Source of the DNA: Eretmocerus hayati
Taxonomy: Eukaryota; Arthropoda; Insecta; Hymenoptera; Aphelinidae
DNA length: 64,000 nt
Direction of reading: 5' to 3'
Assembly: GCA_029851415.1 (NCBI GenBank)
Contig: CM056744.1
Coordinates: 15,817,268 to 15,881,267 of the forward strand
Made by a program: the position numbers and the translations under genes. Positions 11,985 through 24,832 of this stretch are shown here, piece by piece (the first letter of the stretch is position 1; each line of letters begins with the position of its first letter). The notes beneath the pieces are model-generated. The model saw nothing but the letters and a program-made list of their open reading frames with translations. It made no database searches and was not told the origin of the DNA.

Positions 11985-14900
11985 ATCCTTATTAAGTTGG
12001 ATGAGAAGTCATCGCACTGGCCGGGAGCTTCATAGGAGCCCGTTACTTTGTTCCTGTAGGTATTTTATAATTTTTTTGGAAGGGACAAATTCCCTCGAAT
12101 TACTCATGATTTGATGAGACAGGTGTTTGGAAGATAATGAGTTTGATGAAATTCACGTTTTATATTCATAAGAAATTGATAATTACAAATTGTCGGCAAT
12201 CCAGTCTGTTAACCATCCTGTTTTCCAATATTACGGCAAAAGTATAAGTGAGAACTACAAGGTGAATGAGGAAAATTTATGATTTCGGTTCAAAATGATG
12301 AGGATTCCACGTGCTTGATCGAACTGTTCCCCTAAATCCAATTTTACTCGTCCTCTTGTGAAGCCTATCAACGGATATATAGTTCAAAATTACCAGCTTA
12401 TGAAATACGTCAGTCATGGCAGATCTCCAATTTGGTTCCACATATTGGTAGATCTGGACTCGTCGAGTACTGCCACCTACCTTTAAGATAAAAAGCATAA
12501 TTTTGGATGTAAAACAGTACAAAAAATCATCAAAGCTTCCTACATTAACTCGACGATACTCCAAACTACTCTCCATCCAAAAATAGCTTCTCTCTACAAA
12601 AACTTTGAAAAATTTTAATAAAGCCATCTTTAGCTCTAGTCCTTAAACAAAATCAACAAAGCTGCTTACCTTAACAAAATGCAAATAATCGATTTCATCC
12701 CTATTAATTTAAGCAAGAACTCAACCATTTACCAAAATTCAACAGCCCAAAGGCATAACCTCTCTCTATCTTTATCTTATCTGAAAACGAGTATTTCCAA
12801 GAACCAACTACTATAAAATAATTCTATATTTCATCCTCAAGATACATCTATATACAGACTTACACAAGGAGTAAGATAGTAATTCACCTCTGTGTACATA
12901 CGTAAGCAAAATTGCAATCAGCGTAAAGGAGCTTCTATATAACACAGGTAAGAGAAACATTTCGTATCGCAATCCGTATGTCATAAACCTATGGTACGAG
13001 CTGATGAGTGAAGCTCTTCTAAAGGAGAGAAGCCGTTTTCCTATTTTGGCTTCCTTAATCTTCGCAAAGATATAGAGTAAGACGAAAGAGGGAGACCGGA
13101 TAAGCAAGAGTAAATAATTCACGGAAAGGATTTCTATAACCGTGCTTGAATAATTTCTTTATCGCAATATCTGGGAAATATTCATTCATTGCGTTGTGAG
13201 ATTGAGATTAAAATCTTTGAGGAATATTTGAATGGATTATTTCAGTATTACGCCTTTTGAGAGTGGATTATTTATCTAGTTGCTGTTGATAAGCTTTGCT
13301 TCTCTTGAGCTTGATTACTATTCGGGACTAGTTCAAAGTGGTTATTTTTTATGAAAATTGTTAGTTGGTTCGTAGCCGGTGATCCTGAACTACTTTTGAA
13401 CTCGAAATTTTCTCAGATTCTGATTTGAGTAGAATTTATCACAAATGCTGAATGTTATCAGGTAATCATCATGAATTGAGGTATCACATCGAGAAAGATT
13501 GTAAAAATGCCATTCGAAGTGTTCCACGTATACGGAAAAATTTTCCATGTACCATTCGGATTACTATGAGTGAGCTGGTTTCATGTGCATGACAACCTGT
13601 TGAATTCATATCCCTAAAAAAATCTTGGCGAAAGCCAAATTGGGCTAAGTTTACTTAACCAGGGCATCACTCTAATTGGTTTTCTATTACCATTCAAATC
13701 GACAGTTTCTCAACAGCATCTAATAGTCGTTCAGCTTCTGAATTTCATTTAGGTGGGTAGAATATGTTAAAAATCTCAGAAATATTTGTAAAAAATTCTG
13801 CTGCAGAGTTGTGTTTAGTGATGTTTGGAGCATCGCAGTCAATGATTTGTGCAATAAAACCGATATCGAAATTATATCAATTATCCAATGACATGATACA
13901 CTGATTGATTCCAAAAGTTAAAGTAGGTTGAACATTGAAGATACATGGGAGAACAGTAACGATTATGCGCCAGCAGTTGTAAATCAATGAATTTTGAAGT
14001 TTGATATTTGTCTACAGATTTTCCTACGATAAGCAGCTCACGTTATCACATAAAAAATCTCTCAATAGACTACTATGATCTAGAAAAAAAACTTCTCAAG
14101 AGTGGGCAGACCGTGGATTTTTGTGATTCTTATTGCATCGCAAGTGAGAATTTTTGAGGCAAACAATGATCTCGATACTTTTACCGGAAAAAAATATTCA
14201 CAAATTTCGCACCACTAGAATTGATTAGTGTCAAAATCACCACGAGAATCTATACTCCACATTTTCCAACTTGTCTGTAAAAAAATCTGTATAACATCCT
14301 TATCACAGTAATTTAAAAGGCGAGAGCAGAAAAAGTACTACCGGATCGAGGCGATGACAATACGAAATTCATTGATGAAATATAAAAAGATTACCGTCGA
14401 CAATAGGCTGCAAAGAATTGATCGAACACGAATGTCAAAAAATTATTACATAAGGAGGGAGGTCCTACCAATTTTTTTCTTCGTATGTACAGTCATGCCT
14501 CGTGAAACAGATTGATGCTCACGCTTTTGAAAAAAAAAAAAAAAAAAAAAAACAACTCTTGAAAATAATCCCAAATCCAGAGTAGTAAGTGCGCTTGGAA
14601 AAGTCCATCTTTCAAACAAAATATTCTCTCAACTACGAAATCAGCCTACGGACTAAGAAATACAACTGACTATTTCGTAAAATTCTCATCCTCGTCATTA
14701 AACACTATTCCGACACATCGTCACTTCCAAACTCCTACTAACTCCTAAACTCATCAACAATTCATTTCACCTATTTGAACGAATTAACGCATCCTTAGAC
14801 CATAAACTACCACAGACCAATATTAAATTTTACTCATTTCTCAAGCCTACATAATACACCACGCGTTCTCTCATAAAATACATATAATCGTGTCTCGGAT

Positions 14901-15266
14901 TTATATAAGCCACGGTGAAACTCGGACGCTCCAGTCCTCGATTTAATTTGCTAATTTGCACGTGGGCCACAATAGCCATTGCAAATCCCATTATATATAG
15001 TTATAAAGTACATGTGTGTGAGTTTAGAGTGTGAAACAGAACATATATGTGTATATCTATGAACGCGGAAGCTAATAACGGTATATGGTTAATATTCCGA
15101 GTTTTGCGGATTCGGTCACATGAACACGTTTCTGGAAATATAATACGGAGATGGTGAAGTTGAATCTTCAGAGAGTAGGATAAGTTTTCGACGGGATCGC
15201 TTTGTGAGGGTTGTATGGAGTTCTATACGAGTAGGTGTGTGAAGCTCCAACCTCTTACTTCTTAGA
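11985..15266. other. No gene seen (3.3 kb)
   Basis: AT-rich sequence with no exon or element I can support. The longest frame (minus 12277-12627, 116 codons) resembles nothing I recognise. A run of 23 A residues lies at 14530-14552, but no element body could be tied to it. Confidence 0.4.
14530..14552. repeat. Poly-A run, 23 bases
   Basis: An uninterrupted A homopolymer. It could be the tail of an old retroposed sequence on the plus strand, but no TSD or body was recognised. Confidence 0.9.
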
Positions 15267-15268
15267 TA

Positions 15269-15525
15269 AGGTAAGTGTACCCAACTCGCCCCCATTGAGC
15301 CATTTTCTTAATAATTTTGGCCCATCTCCATATTTTAGCTAAGCAATCACGAAAAATAGAAAAATCACTTTAGATTTTCTGGAGAACGCAGAAATGATTC
15401 GGGGTCGATGCAAACTACTTACTTTCTCATATTTCAACATAACAACCTTAAAAAAAATTGCCGGGAGGCCAAGGAGTGCCCATCCTCGAGATCGGCATAT
15501 GGGGGCAAGTTGGGTACACTTACCT
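15269..15525. mobile_element. 257-bp MITE, deletion derivative of the 48.8-kb element
   Basis: The ends are AGGTAAGTGTACCCAACT at the left and the inverse (AGTTGGGTACACTTACCT) at the right. TA precedes the left end and TC follows the right end; the latter may be a mutated TA. The first about 85 bp and last about 180 bp align with the ends of the 48759-49597 element. The joint falls after CCATCTCCATATTTT, where about 0.57 kb of the longer copy is absent. Its flanking phrases GGAGAACGCAGAAATGAT and GGGGTCGATG are shared by both copies. Confidence 0.82.
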
Positions 15526-15860
15526 TCTGTATTTTCGACAGTTTATAGTTGAGAGTTAATGATTCCAGAATTTCCATTCTTCTACAAAACCACTTAGAGA
15601 ATTATGTGGGATGAGAACTACTCCAAGCACGAAAGTAACGATTATGAGCGAACTGATCAGATGTCGTGGATAGATTTTCACCAGTCGTCTTCATCGAGTT
15701 CTATCCTGGAGTATGTTTACGCGGAAACGAGATATTGAAAAATTTTAAACAAAAATTGGCTTTTTCCACCATGGTGAGAATTCATCTGCAGAATATTTAC
15801 GATATCTCCAATTCCTTCCTCTAATGGATTCTTGTGAATTATTACTTTCAAGATGTGGTT

Positions 15861-16483
15861 AACCGCAAGGGGAACAATAGGTCCTGGAGTGTGACGACCC
15901 TTCGGCCCCAGTTACAAGGCCACCATACCTAGGCTTAGGCCCGAAGCCGGTAGGAAGAAGCCTGGCTCCGAGACTGGTGCTTGGCTTGATTGGCTTCCCC
16001 CGAAAACTCGCGAAGGGGGGGGGGGTTAGTTAAGGCACTTCGGTGTCTTAGCTTTAATTTATGGAGCCTGACAAACTCCCGGCCCCAGTCAGCGCCCGCC
16101 GGAGCGTGGAGACCGTACATCTCCATTCCTCATCCCAGGAATGGGTGATTCTAGGGACTCGTATTGGGGTCGTCCATGGATGGTCACAATGCGAACCTGG
16201 ACGACTCATCCAGCCACTCGGAGGAGCTCCCTGGGCTCCTAGGAAGCCTATAAGAGTCCCCAACCCCCGACCGTGGGGTGGGAATCGGCCTTGTGCTGGG
16301 GGCCGAGCCCGAAATTCGGTAGTCGGGGAGGAGGAGCGGGTCATTGTCGAGTTACTTGTGGTTCGGTGGTGGTTGTACTCCGAACCAACGCGCTGGCAGG
16401 GCGTATCCCTGCCCCACGGCCATGGGGGAAACCGGGTGGAGACTAGAGTCAGGGACACGGTATATAAAAGCCAATATTCCTTC
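15861..16483. mobile_element. GC-rich insert between 12-bp direct repeats, probable retrotransposon fragment
   Basis: CAAGATGTGGTT occurs at 15849-15860 and again at 16484-16495. The similarity extends outward a few bases on each side with single mismatches, as expected for a long target-site duplication. The 623 bp between are markedly GC-rich, include a run of G at about 16014-16025, and end in TATATAAAAGCC. Open frames exist on both strands (plus 16061-16507, minus 16054-16458) but match no domain I know and reflect base composition. A TSD this long favours LINE-type retrotransposition. There is no poly-A tail, so the class is inferred, and a 5'-truncated LINE or a SINE-like unit are alternatives. 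Confidence 0.45.
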
Positions 16484-16689
16484 CAAGATGTGGTTTCCCA
16501 TGGATAAGTATTACAGATAATAGTGCTAAGTAATCAGTCAACGACTTTTACGGGAAAATTCAGATCATCGCTAACATCGGACCAATGACTCATTTCGTCA
16601 TGATATCAAAATGGGACGGAGTAGGGCACTACTTCCGTATCTTCTTCAAAGATGAAATTTCGAGAAAAATTCAGTGTGATTCCGCATCA

Positions 16690-16764
16690 GATGCGAAGAT
16701 GGCCTCGGGGATAAGATTCTTGCTTTCAACACATAACACCTGGGTTCGAATCTCGACTTGCATC
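16690..16764 (+). pseudogene. tRNA-Glu-like sequence (anticodon position TTC), degenerate
   Basis: Seventy-five bases with a 7-bp acceptor-like pairing (GATGCGA with TTGCATC, one G-T pair), a D-arm-like ATGGCCTCGGGGATAAG, a CTTTCAA segment that puts TTC at the anticodon position, and a GGTTCGAATC B-box. The order and spacing follow eukaryotic tRNA-Glu. The T stem and anticodon stem pair poorly, so it is a pseudogene or the head of a tRNA-derived SINE, not an active tRNA. No clear SINE tail was found downstream. Confidence 0.6.
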
Positions 16765-17845
16765 AAAGTAGATTATTTTTATGAGTGCCTCTTCGATGGT
16801 TGCGATGGTTCTGAACCTAACCTAAAACTGGAGATCCCGTAGATGAACCTTGAGAAAGAGTTGACAATTCTTCGTTGAGAAGAAAAAGAAAATTCCACGA
16901 AGCCCTCTGACGGATAGACAAATTTGATATTAATTTTTTCATATTTCTTATGATCCAGGATGATCAGTGAGGTGACCGAATCAACCTCACACATGAAAAT
17001 CTCCACTCCCTTAAATCTACAAGAAGAAAAATACACGTATCCCAAGACACTTTACATCATGACACAAGATATTCCCTTCAGTTAAATTATCGCACCGTTC
17101 ACTCGATTATCCCAACACCCTCTCAATCACCGCGATACATACAACCCCTGATCCGTTGCAACAGTTTTAGCCAGCACACCGAGCAGCACACCATGCTGTC
17201 GTTGTTTCTTTGGAATTTCCAAGGGAATCCAACTTCCTTCGTATTATACCTACACTCTTCCAAAGCTTTCCAAGACCTGAAACTCTCTCGGAATAAGATT
17301 GATCGAGTCGTATCGACTCTGTATAGGGATTCTGTCTGTATTTAGGAAAGCCAGAGTATATATACTACTGAGCGATAGCTTAAATCCGATCGCGGCAGGC
17401 GGCTTCTTCTCGTGTTTTTTTTTTATTTTTGTATATAGATATAGATACCTTTAGTACTTTTTCACGGTTTCGAAGAAGCTTTTCGCTTCGTTTTCCTGCA
17501 GAGAGTAGTGATGCCATGCCACTCGTATACGGTAAACCCGTTTCCTGAGGAACGATTGAGTGAAATTGAGATGGAGCATCTGCGATTTTTGCTCGGCTAT
17601 TCTTGCACACCGTGGGGTTGTCTCAAAAATTCGATAGATATTAGTGATCGTGATGGAATTTGTTCTAGTCATGCGTGTTTTTCAATAAAGTAGCGAAATG
17701 AGATTGGAAATTCGAAAATGTATAGGGTGGCTGTGGCACGTTGTCTACTTGCCCAATCGCAAAAATTCAAACTGACACTGTGACAGACTTTCTTTTCTAT
17801 TTTTCTTCTATTCGAGTAATACAGTTGTGCCAAAAAAGTTTGGTT

Positions 17846-17991
17846 ATCACTCTAAATCTGTTAGAGGCGAAAGCGCCTCTAACGGAGGCTCTTAGAGGCG
17901 TTTTTGCCTCTACCATAAAGGCGAAAACGCCTCCAAAAGGCGAAAACGCCTCCAATAGAGGCGCGTTCGCCTCCAAGAGATTTAGAGTGAT
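17846..17991. mobile_element. 146-bp palindromic element with repeated GAGGCG/CGCCTC
   Basis: ATCACTCTAAATCT at the left pairs with AGATTTAGAGTGAT at the right. The interior is a series of AGAGGCG and CGCCTCT/CGCCTCC blocks in both orientations (AGAGGCGAAAGCGCCTCT, AAAAGGCGAAAACGCCTCC), so it can form several alternative hairpins. It reads as a compact MITE-like insertion in AT-rich DNA. No unambiguous target duplication was seen. Confidence 0.7.
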
Positions 17992-20098
17992 CATGACTAC
18001 GCCATGAAGATGCATCCAGTTCTTAGAATTGGAGTATGTTTTTGTAATTTTGCGACCTGAATTTCTTCCCCACTTCGCGTAGAAAAATTCCCTGCGGAGA
18101 CCATGGGGAACTTTGAGGAATATCATGTCTCCTGTCTGAATTCCAGGCTTTTTTCATGGTCAAATCATCTTTCCAGCCATGGCAAAACCCTGGCAAAACT
18201 TTGGGATGATCGCATAGGAACAATTAGCTCATCAGTGAATATTGTTCGAAATCCCATGATTTTTCTATGATTTTGCCAAGATTTCGCCTAGGATTATGCC
18301 AGGGGATCGCTTCGGCTGCGAAGACGATCTGTCCACGAGGGTAACCTAGAATTCAGATAAGATTCACGATTCTCCCATGATTTTGCCATGGTTTTCCCAC
18401 GGAATTTTTTTCCCGGCGGGATAGATTAATTTGGAGAACAAATGGCTCATGCTTTTACAGGGTAATTTAGCTCTTCCATTCCTCACTTGATTCTGAAAAC
18501 ACGGAGACTCAGTGTTGTGAAACTCCTTTTCAAGGTCAAATGAAGACCGCGTATTTCGTGTGTCGTGTCGCCACAGAAATCGCCATTTTTCATTTCATTC
18601 ATCTCGTTCCGAGATGCTCAAGTCAAACATATTGGATTTTTCTCAAAATCTTTTGGACGGAGGGAAGATTATTCTTATCAGTCATCTCTGATGAGTCAAT
18701 CGTTCACTCGATAAATAGGCACCACAAAACGAAATTCATTGATCTGGATACAATTGATTAACTTCAACGTTTCTCGTGGAATGATTAGACTCGCGGGTGA
18801 GAAATGATTTTGATGCAGTCAGAATAAGCTATTCAATGTTATCTGGTCGGATCTTGCAGATTCTGCAAGAGACTTTAATACGGATTTAACGAAATTTTTA
18901 ATTGACGTGTGGAGGATTTGGAGGGAGACAGATTGACCATATTCATTCAAATATTCCAAAAGAGTTATTTTGATATTTTTGTTGGTCCGAAAGAATGGTT
19001 TGGACTCATAATCATTCACATTTCGAACTAGTAGGTGGAAAACGATGGAAATGTTAATATTCCCATGTAATTCGAAATACAAAAGTAATTTTTTTCCTTG
19101 ACAAAAATGTTCACTTAGCCGACAAGTGCATATACTTGTATTACATACTCAAAAGCACTACATTTTGATGGGTAAGATCATTTGTTCACCTAGTTGTAGT
19201 TTCTGGCTATCAAATGTCTGATGTATTTGTACTCAAGTTAATGGATATCTTCGCCCGTTGAGAGTGCAAGTTTGGAGGGCCACTTCAGAATTACGAGTGT
19301 CACAACATAAACTTCATGAGCTTCTCTCCTGCATTCTCCATCAAGTGTACGGTTCATGTCCACTGGCTTCAAAGTATCTCCACTCTACTAGATTTTCAGG
19401 AAAAGACTTAACTGAAAATTTAAAAAAAAAGATTCAACTGAAAAATTGAAAGAAAAACTGCTTTCTATGTCTTTTATTCTACACTCAAACGGATGTGAGA
19501 TGCAACATCAAGCATACTCGAAGAAAGATCAAAAAGTGATTCTTCCATTATTACAGAAAAGAGAGGCGTTGTTATTGTTGTTAAAAATTATATCTCAACA
19601 AAATCCTCTACTGATACACTTCACTAACGCTTGAGTCTGGCACATCCTCAAAGAGTTGGTCTGAACTGTATCTCTTAAACACTGTCCATTGAACCGCAGG
19701 ATTGAGGAGTCCTCAAAAGAATTTTTGCGGCTTTCTTTTTTTGTATCTGTTTATTTCAGTTCGCTCGAGTAGTCGTCAAAGAGCATTAAAACGCTTAAGT
19801 TTCACCTACAATCTCTGTCAAGTGGTACTGTAGAGCGGAAAGATCGTTAAATAATAGCTGAAAAGACTTTGTGAAGTGGCATGGTCACAGGTTTTGAGCC
19901 ATTTCTCGAGTGTCAGGGTGGTTTCGGTGTTGGTCTTTGAATTTTACCAACTTACCTGAGATCATATTCGTCGAACATTTCTCAATATCATCTTCTTATG
20001 GTGAAATTGAGCCTCTCAGTACGCTGAATGATACGATATCGTGACCATTTGGTGAACAGAAAATTTGAGAAATATGGGGGATGATTGAATCTACTCAC
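17992..20098. other. No gene seen; probable intron of the Beat gene
   Basis: It lies 3' of the Beat exon on the minus strand, so it should be intronic or the gene should end here. No continuation exon with the second Ig cysteine (Tyr-x-Cys pattern) was recognised. The part at 18120-18420 is rich in CCATGG and TGCCATG/TTTTGCCA phrases, perhaps an old repeat. Confidence 0.4.
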
Positions 20099-20307
20099 AT
20101 CGACATTCACTCCTTTGACTGGTGTAATTTTGATAAGTTCAGGATTATCAGGTTCGTAGCTGAAGAATTGATGTTCATCTTTGTACCATTTTGTTGTGTA
20201 CAAAGTTGCGTTGCCTGAGAGCTTCCAATCACACCTCAAATCTATTGATTTACCCAATTCAGCTTCTTCTGGAATCGTTGCAGTGACAGCTATGTCGTTT
20301 GCAGCTC
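20099..20307 (-). CDS. Beaten-path (Beat) family Ig-domain protein, single internal exon
   Basis: Beat proteins are arthropod immunoglobulin-superfamily cell-surface or secreted proteins. In Drosophila they act in motor-axon guidance and bind Sidestep-family partners. The minus-strand exon is 209 nt. It begins after an acceptor reading TTGTTTCAG and ends at donor GTGAGTAG, with a split codon (two bases) at the start and phase 0 at the end. The encoded 69 residues include GKSIDLRCDW, with the first Ig cysteine, then LYTTKWYKDEHQFFSYEP, matching the family's LYSVKWYK..EFYRY.P signature, and GVNVD at the exon end. The matching second cysteine should lie in the next exon, which I could not find downstream on this strand, nor the signal-peptide exon upstream. 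Long introns are common in these genes. The particular beat paralogue cannot be told from one exon. Confidence 0.82.
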
Positions 20308-23300
20308 CTGAAACAAGAATACAATATATTCAACACATGACATATATAACACTCATTTTTCATGGCGATTTTGGTTTTCAAGGAAGACATTGAGGTATGA
20401 TTATTAATCACTCTTCCATCAGTTAGAAGGCTATAGTGCACTTTGGAGTACTCATGATTGGAATCTCACCCTGTTGGTCTGTATACCTGGTAATCATGTC
20501 AGTGAACTTCGAACATATAAACTGAGAAGCCTTATACTCCAGAAACTTTTTTTTCTGAAGCCTGAAACTTTGGCGTGCGTCGGTATATTCCAACGTACCT
20601 CAAATTATTCAAAAAGTCTCAAAATAAATTCCAGAATGAGCTGAGATCCGTTGAACTTCAATCGGAAAGTTCTCATATCTTCAAACTTCGATTCTGGAAT
20701 GTGTTTGGGTTGAGCCGTTGAAATCACAGCCAAATTCTTGTTCGTAACGATACATGGATAATTTTTCAAATTTTGATCAAATCTCATTCAACCCGAGCCC
20801 ATTACGAATTCAATTGCAAAATCTTCCAAATGAGAAAAGGTACATTGAATAATATTGAGATGCACCACATCGTCAGTCCTTAGAATAATGAAAGTGTGAT
20901 GTGGGGTCAGATGGACCCCCCGAGAGATCCCAACCAGTGCAACCAATGAAAGTATTTAATCGTAGAGAACATTGATCAGGTATAGGCTGTGGTAGCATTT
21001 TGACAGAACATAAACTTGTTACACATCTGAAACGCTAGAACTCCTTGCCAATACTTTAGAATCTATATGTAAATTCACAATTTGACGTTTCTTTTAAAAC
21101 TCAACTGTTCCACATTTTTTCGATTCATTTTTTTCCCCCATAATATCGGTGAATTAAGTACCCAACGTCTACCAATCTTAGGAGTCAAAATGTTAATTTT
21201 CGACATGATTCGCATTTTTTGGGCTCCAATAACGATCATGAGGACTATTTGTACAGTTAGAATGATTCAGAGAGTGAATCTTTCAAATTCCTATACATTT
21301 TTTTCAGCAGTTATAAGCTTTGTAATCAGCTTCACCTATGGAAGTGCTTTTTTCAGGAACTTTACATAGATCGAAAGATATTTAGAGTAATTAGAGTTCA
21401 TCAAGATAGTTATTTTGTCGTATGCCCCCTCCCCCCGAAGATTTTAAAATGTAAGATGATTCTAAGGACATGTTTGACCAAAATTTGACCACACTAGTTG
21501 GAATGTCATAAAATTTAACAGTATGATCTAGTGATTTTGGAACACTCAAAGATAAATTTTATCTGTATTATGGAATCGTGAAATGTAGATACGAACCTCA
21601 TATCTAGTCGGATATCCTGATTTTCTAATTTAGTATTCAGTTAATATGCTCCCTCACTACTCAATATTAACTCATCAAAGAAGAAGAACCAATCTTTCGG
21701 CAACCAACTTCCTCTGAATATCATCCTTTTATGCTATTTATCAGTACAAATACATTTTCACGAATTTATATAGCCTCTTAAATCAAATTCAACAGCCTCC
21801 GGTGTTATTCTGTAGAGTTTTGAAATCACATATCCCCATTCATTACAAGTCTGTACGAGGAGTTTGTAAATAGCCCAGAGAAGTATGAGCGTATTCATAT
21901 CCTGACTTGCTTGGCGTAAGGCATACTCCAATTACCTATAAACCATATTTACGACCTTGTCTAAACTAAACGACTCGAGTTGACTCTCTTCCCTTCTCTT
22001 ATACCTCTGCTTCTATCATTGCACTTTTGCCAAGTATATCTTGTAATAATGTAATGCATATAGTCTCACAGACATTTCATTTCAAATGTACATTTACGCA
22101 ATGAATTTTGGAGCTTCGTAGGATTACATAGAACTTGTTTGAAACACGCGCCGATGAGAGTCACAAGAGATTACTTATTCGATCAAAACACTTTTACTTT
22201 AATTAGACTATTTTAACATGGGTATGATTTGATTTTTATATTACTGAACCTGCTCCTACTGAATATCACTTCTCAGACTCGGGAAAATTTTTTGTCACGA
22301 AAAATATCAATAGCCAGTTGGAAGATAACAAAAATTTTTCAAAATTAGAAAATTGGAAAATTATCGTTTCTTTCTTTTTTTCCAAAATGATAGCCTGTGC
22401 TGGAGACTCGATCGTTACGGGAACGTGTTTTTAGGGTTTCTAGAGATTTTTCAGGATTTTCTTAGATTTTTACCTTACGCTGAAAACTTATCACGAATCT
22501 CGATTTTTGGTCATGTCTAGTGTATTGGATAAGATAAGTAAGTGGGTCAACAACTTTTGGTTGGAATTTGGAAAAGGATTTGCAAATGTGAATCGAGGAT
22601 TTTTCTATAGATCGATCCGATACTTCGATATGATTGAATCTACATTTTTAGCGTTGATCTTGTCAAAAATGTGTGTTGGAAAACATCAATCAACATCCAT
22701 TCCCTGTAAATTTGAGATTTGACGGTCCAAAAAAATGTGTCTCGCAGATTAATTTTTGAGCAACAATTTTCAAGAACAAAAAAAAACTCTATGGTTATGA
22801 ATTGGGGCACCCAGAGAAAGCGGTGGAGCAGATTATTTCTACTTTGTTCGCCTACATTCCTTGACCTTTAGTCAAGTATCGAGAAAAACTTGATGATATA
22901 ATACATTAACGAGCTCCTCATTTCTTCTCTATATTTTTCTGGATATGTTCCTCAATTCCATAAAACAGGCCCCAATTCGTGTTCTTATGGGAAAAATGAT
23001 CTATAAACGATAAATTTTGTGTCACAATATTCCAAATCACAAATTGAGTTCAAAAAAAATTTAGACGATCTTGTTAGTTCCTCGCATCTGGATCGTTAAT
23101 TCAAGCAATGATAAGCTTTCAAGTAGTAGTTTGCACATTTATCCGAGAACGTATGGAAATTCCCACTTTTGTTCAATATATAGATTGAAGCTGGAAGAGG
23201 GAGGAAATCCGAGAGGGAAAGCTTGATATCCGTATCGGATAAGATTGATTGCGGCTTCGGAAAGAGGTTTGCCCTTATCGAAGACACAAAATTCTTTCCC

Positions 23301-24829
23301 TTCCTCTCTCTCTCGTTTCTCGACTCTTACGTATCCTCTTTCCATCCTCCTTGCTAAAGCGTGAATATATACTTGCTACTCTTGAAGTAAAACCTCCCTC
23401 TGAGCTATATCTATAAAAAGCTTCAGTCGCTTGATACGAAACAAGATCGGATCCTATCATCATCTTACTTTTTCTACATTCGAGAGATGGGGTATCGGGT
23501 GTTTTGGAAGAAAAGTGCCAAGAGAGGGTTCAGAGGGCACTTTTTTGTACATTGAGTTGATCAACATAAACTTGGGTTAGAGTGCCCATCTCGAGATCCT
23601 AGGAGAAGATTCATCTAAACTATGAGAATAGTGTCCTACGAGTCTTTTGTTTCAAAAATCGTTCAATAGACTTTCTTATCTCTTTCCGCAGCTCATTTCT
23701 TATATAAAGCTGACCCCTCTCAAATATAACGCATGACTTTTCATTTCCCAGCATCGATATGCACTGAACACTGCATCCACTTGACGATTGCTGATATCAA
23801 CCAAATTTCTCAATCTCCCAATTCTGCATTTTAGTTTTCTAGATTTCCACCATTGACAGACTAATGAGCATGGACTAATCTTCCCACGAGTCTTGCTAAT
23901 TGCATCATCATGAGCATAATTTCTAGACTATTAAACAGTTTAAGTGTTTGAGAATCTCGGTTGACAAATTTCCCAAGACGATCATACGTGACAGTACTGG
24001 GGTCAGATTGACCCATGTCAAAATATTTATGCCTCTCGAAAATATATCCAATATTCTGCTCCAAACATTTCCAGGTTGCAAATCATAATCTCTAAAATAA
24101 ATGTCACATCACTGAGGTTTCACTGGTTAGCTGAGGAGTTTTCCAAAAAATTGAGCGAGGAAGTTTTTCGATCAAAATCAGCAACTTATTGCACCAGGAT
24201 GGAAAAGTTAGAGTTTTACTCCCACTAGCCGATGATCGGGAGTTTTAAAATGGAAGTGGATGGGGCGCGATGGTCACATTCTGCCAATTTTGCCATCTTG
24301 TAAAATGTTTGGATAATCGCCTGGGGTCATTATGACCCACTGTCACAACCCTCAGTCGTGACAATCCTCAATTTAATCAACTGTTTATCTGTCATACTGG
24401 ACCCAAAAGTGTGTATCTGTCATGACAATTTTGGTATCCCAAAACCTGAGTCCTGAGTTGACTAGAATACTTCACAGATTGAAGAGGAATGTATTTGCAT
24501 TCGTGAAATAGTGAATCAGAATCTTTGAACGCACAGATTGGGTTGTTCCGAAACCTTTATACCTCACGATTTCATTCAAGTCATGAGAAAATTTTGTCTT
24601 CAACTTCGAAATAACCTCAAAAACCATGACAGATCTAAATTTGCCACCTACAATTTTGGGCTACCCCGAACCCCATTCACATAGGGCAAATTCACCGCAA
24701 AAGTCTCAGTACAGCCTGTAAAAGTGTGCATACTCAGCTCGCCCGCCTCACCTTAGAATCACACAAAAACTCGACAATAAGAGCATCTGAGGATCTCCGT
24801 TCATTCTATCCAATATGCTCACTTTTCCT

Positions 24830-24832
<3 letters not shown>
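20308..24832. other. No gene seen (4.5 kb), with GGGGTCA palindromes
   Basis: No exon, RNA gene or complete element was recognised. Short palindromes of the form GGGGTCA-NN-TGACCC occur at 20903-20919, 23999-24015 and 24323-24339 (another at 25941-25958). Such motifs resemble end sequences of some insect DNA transposons, but I could not pair them into elements. Confidence 0.4.

Noticed and set aside
12277..12627. 116-codon minus-strand frame
   Set aside because: No family resemblance, no convincing splice sites, in AT-rich DNA where such lengths occur by chance.
16054..16507. Overlapping 134- and 148-codon frames on opposite strands
   Set aside because: High GC content removes stop codons on both strands; no domain was recognised and the plus frame runs through the right direct repeat.
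16779..17045. Candidate next Ig exon of the Beat gene (contains FMCEVDSV)
   Set aside because: The expected Gly-x-Tyr-x-Cys context before the cysteine is missing and the surrounding residues do not follow the Beat pattern.
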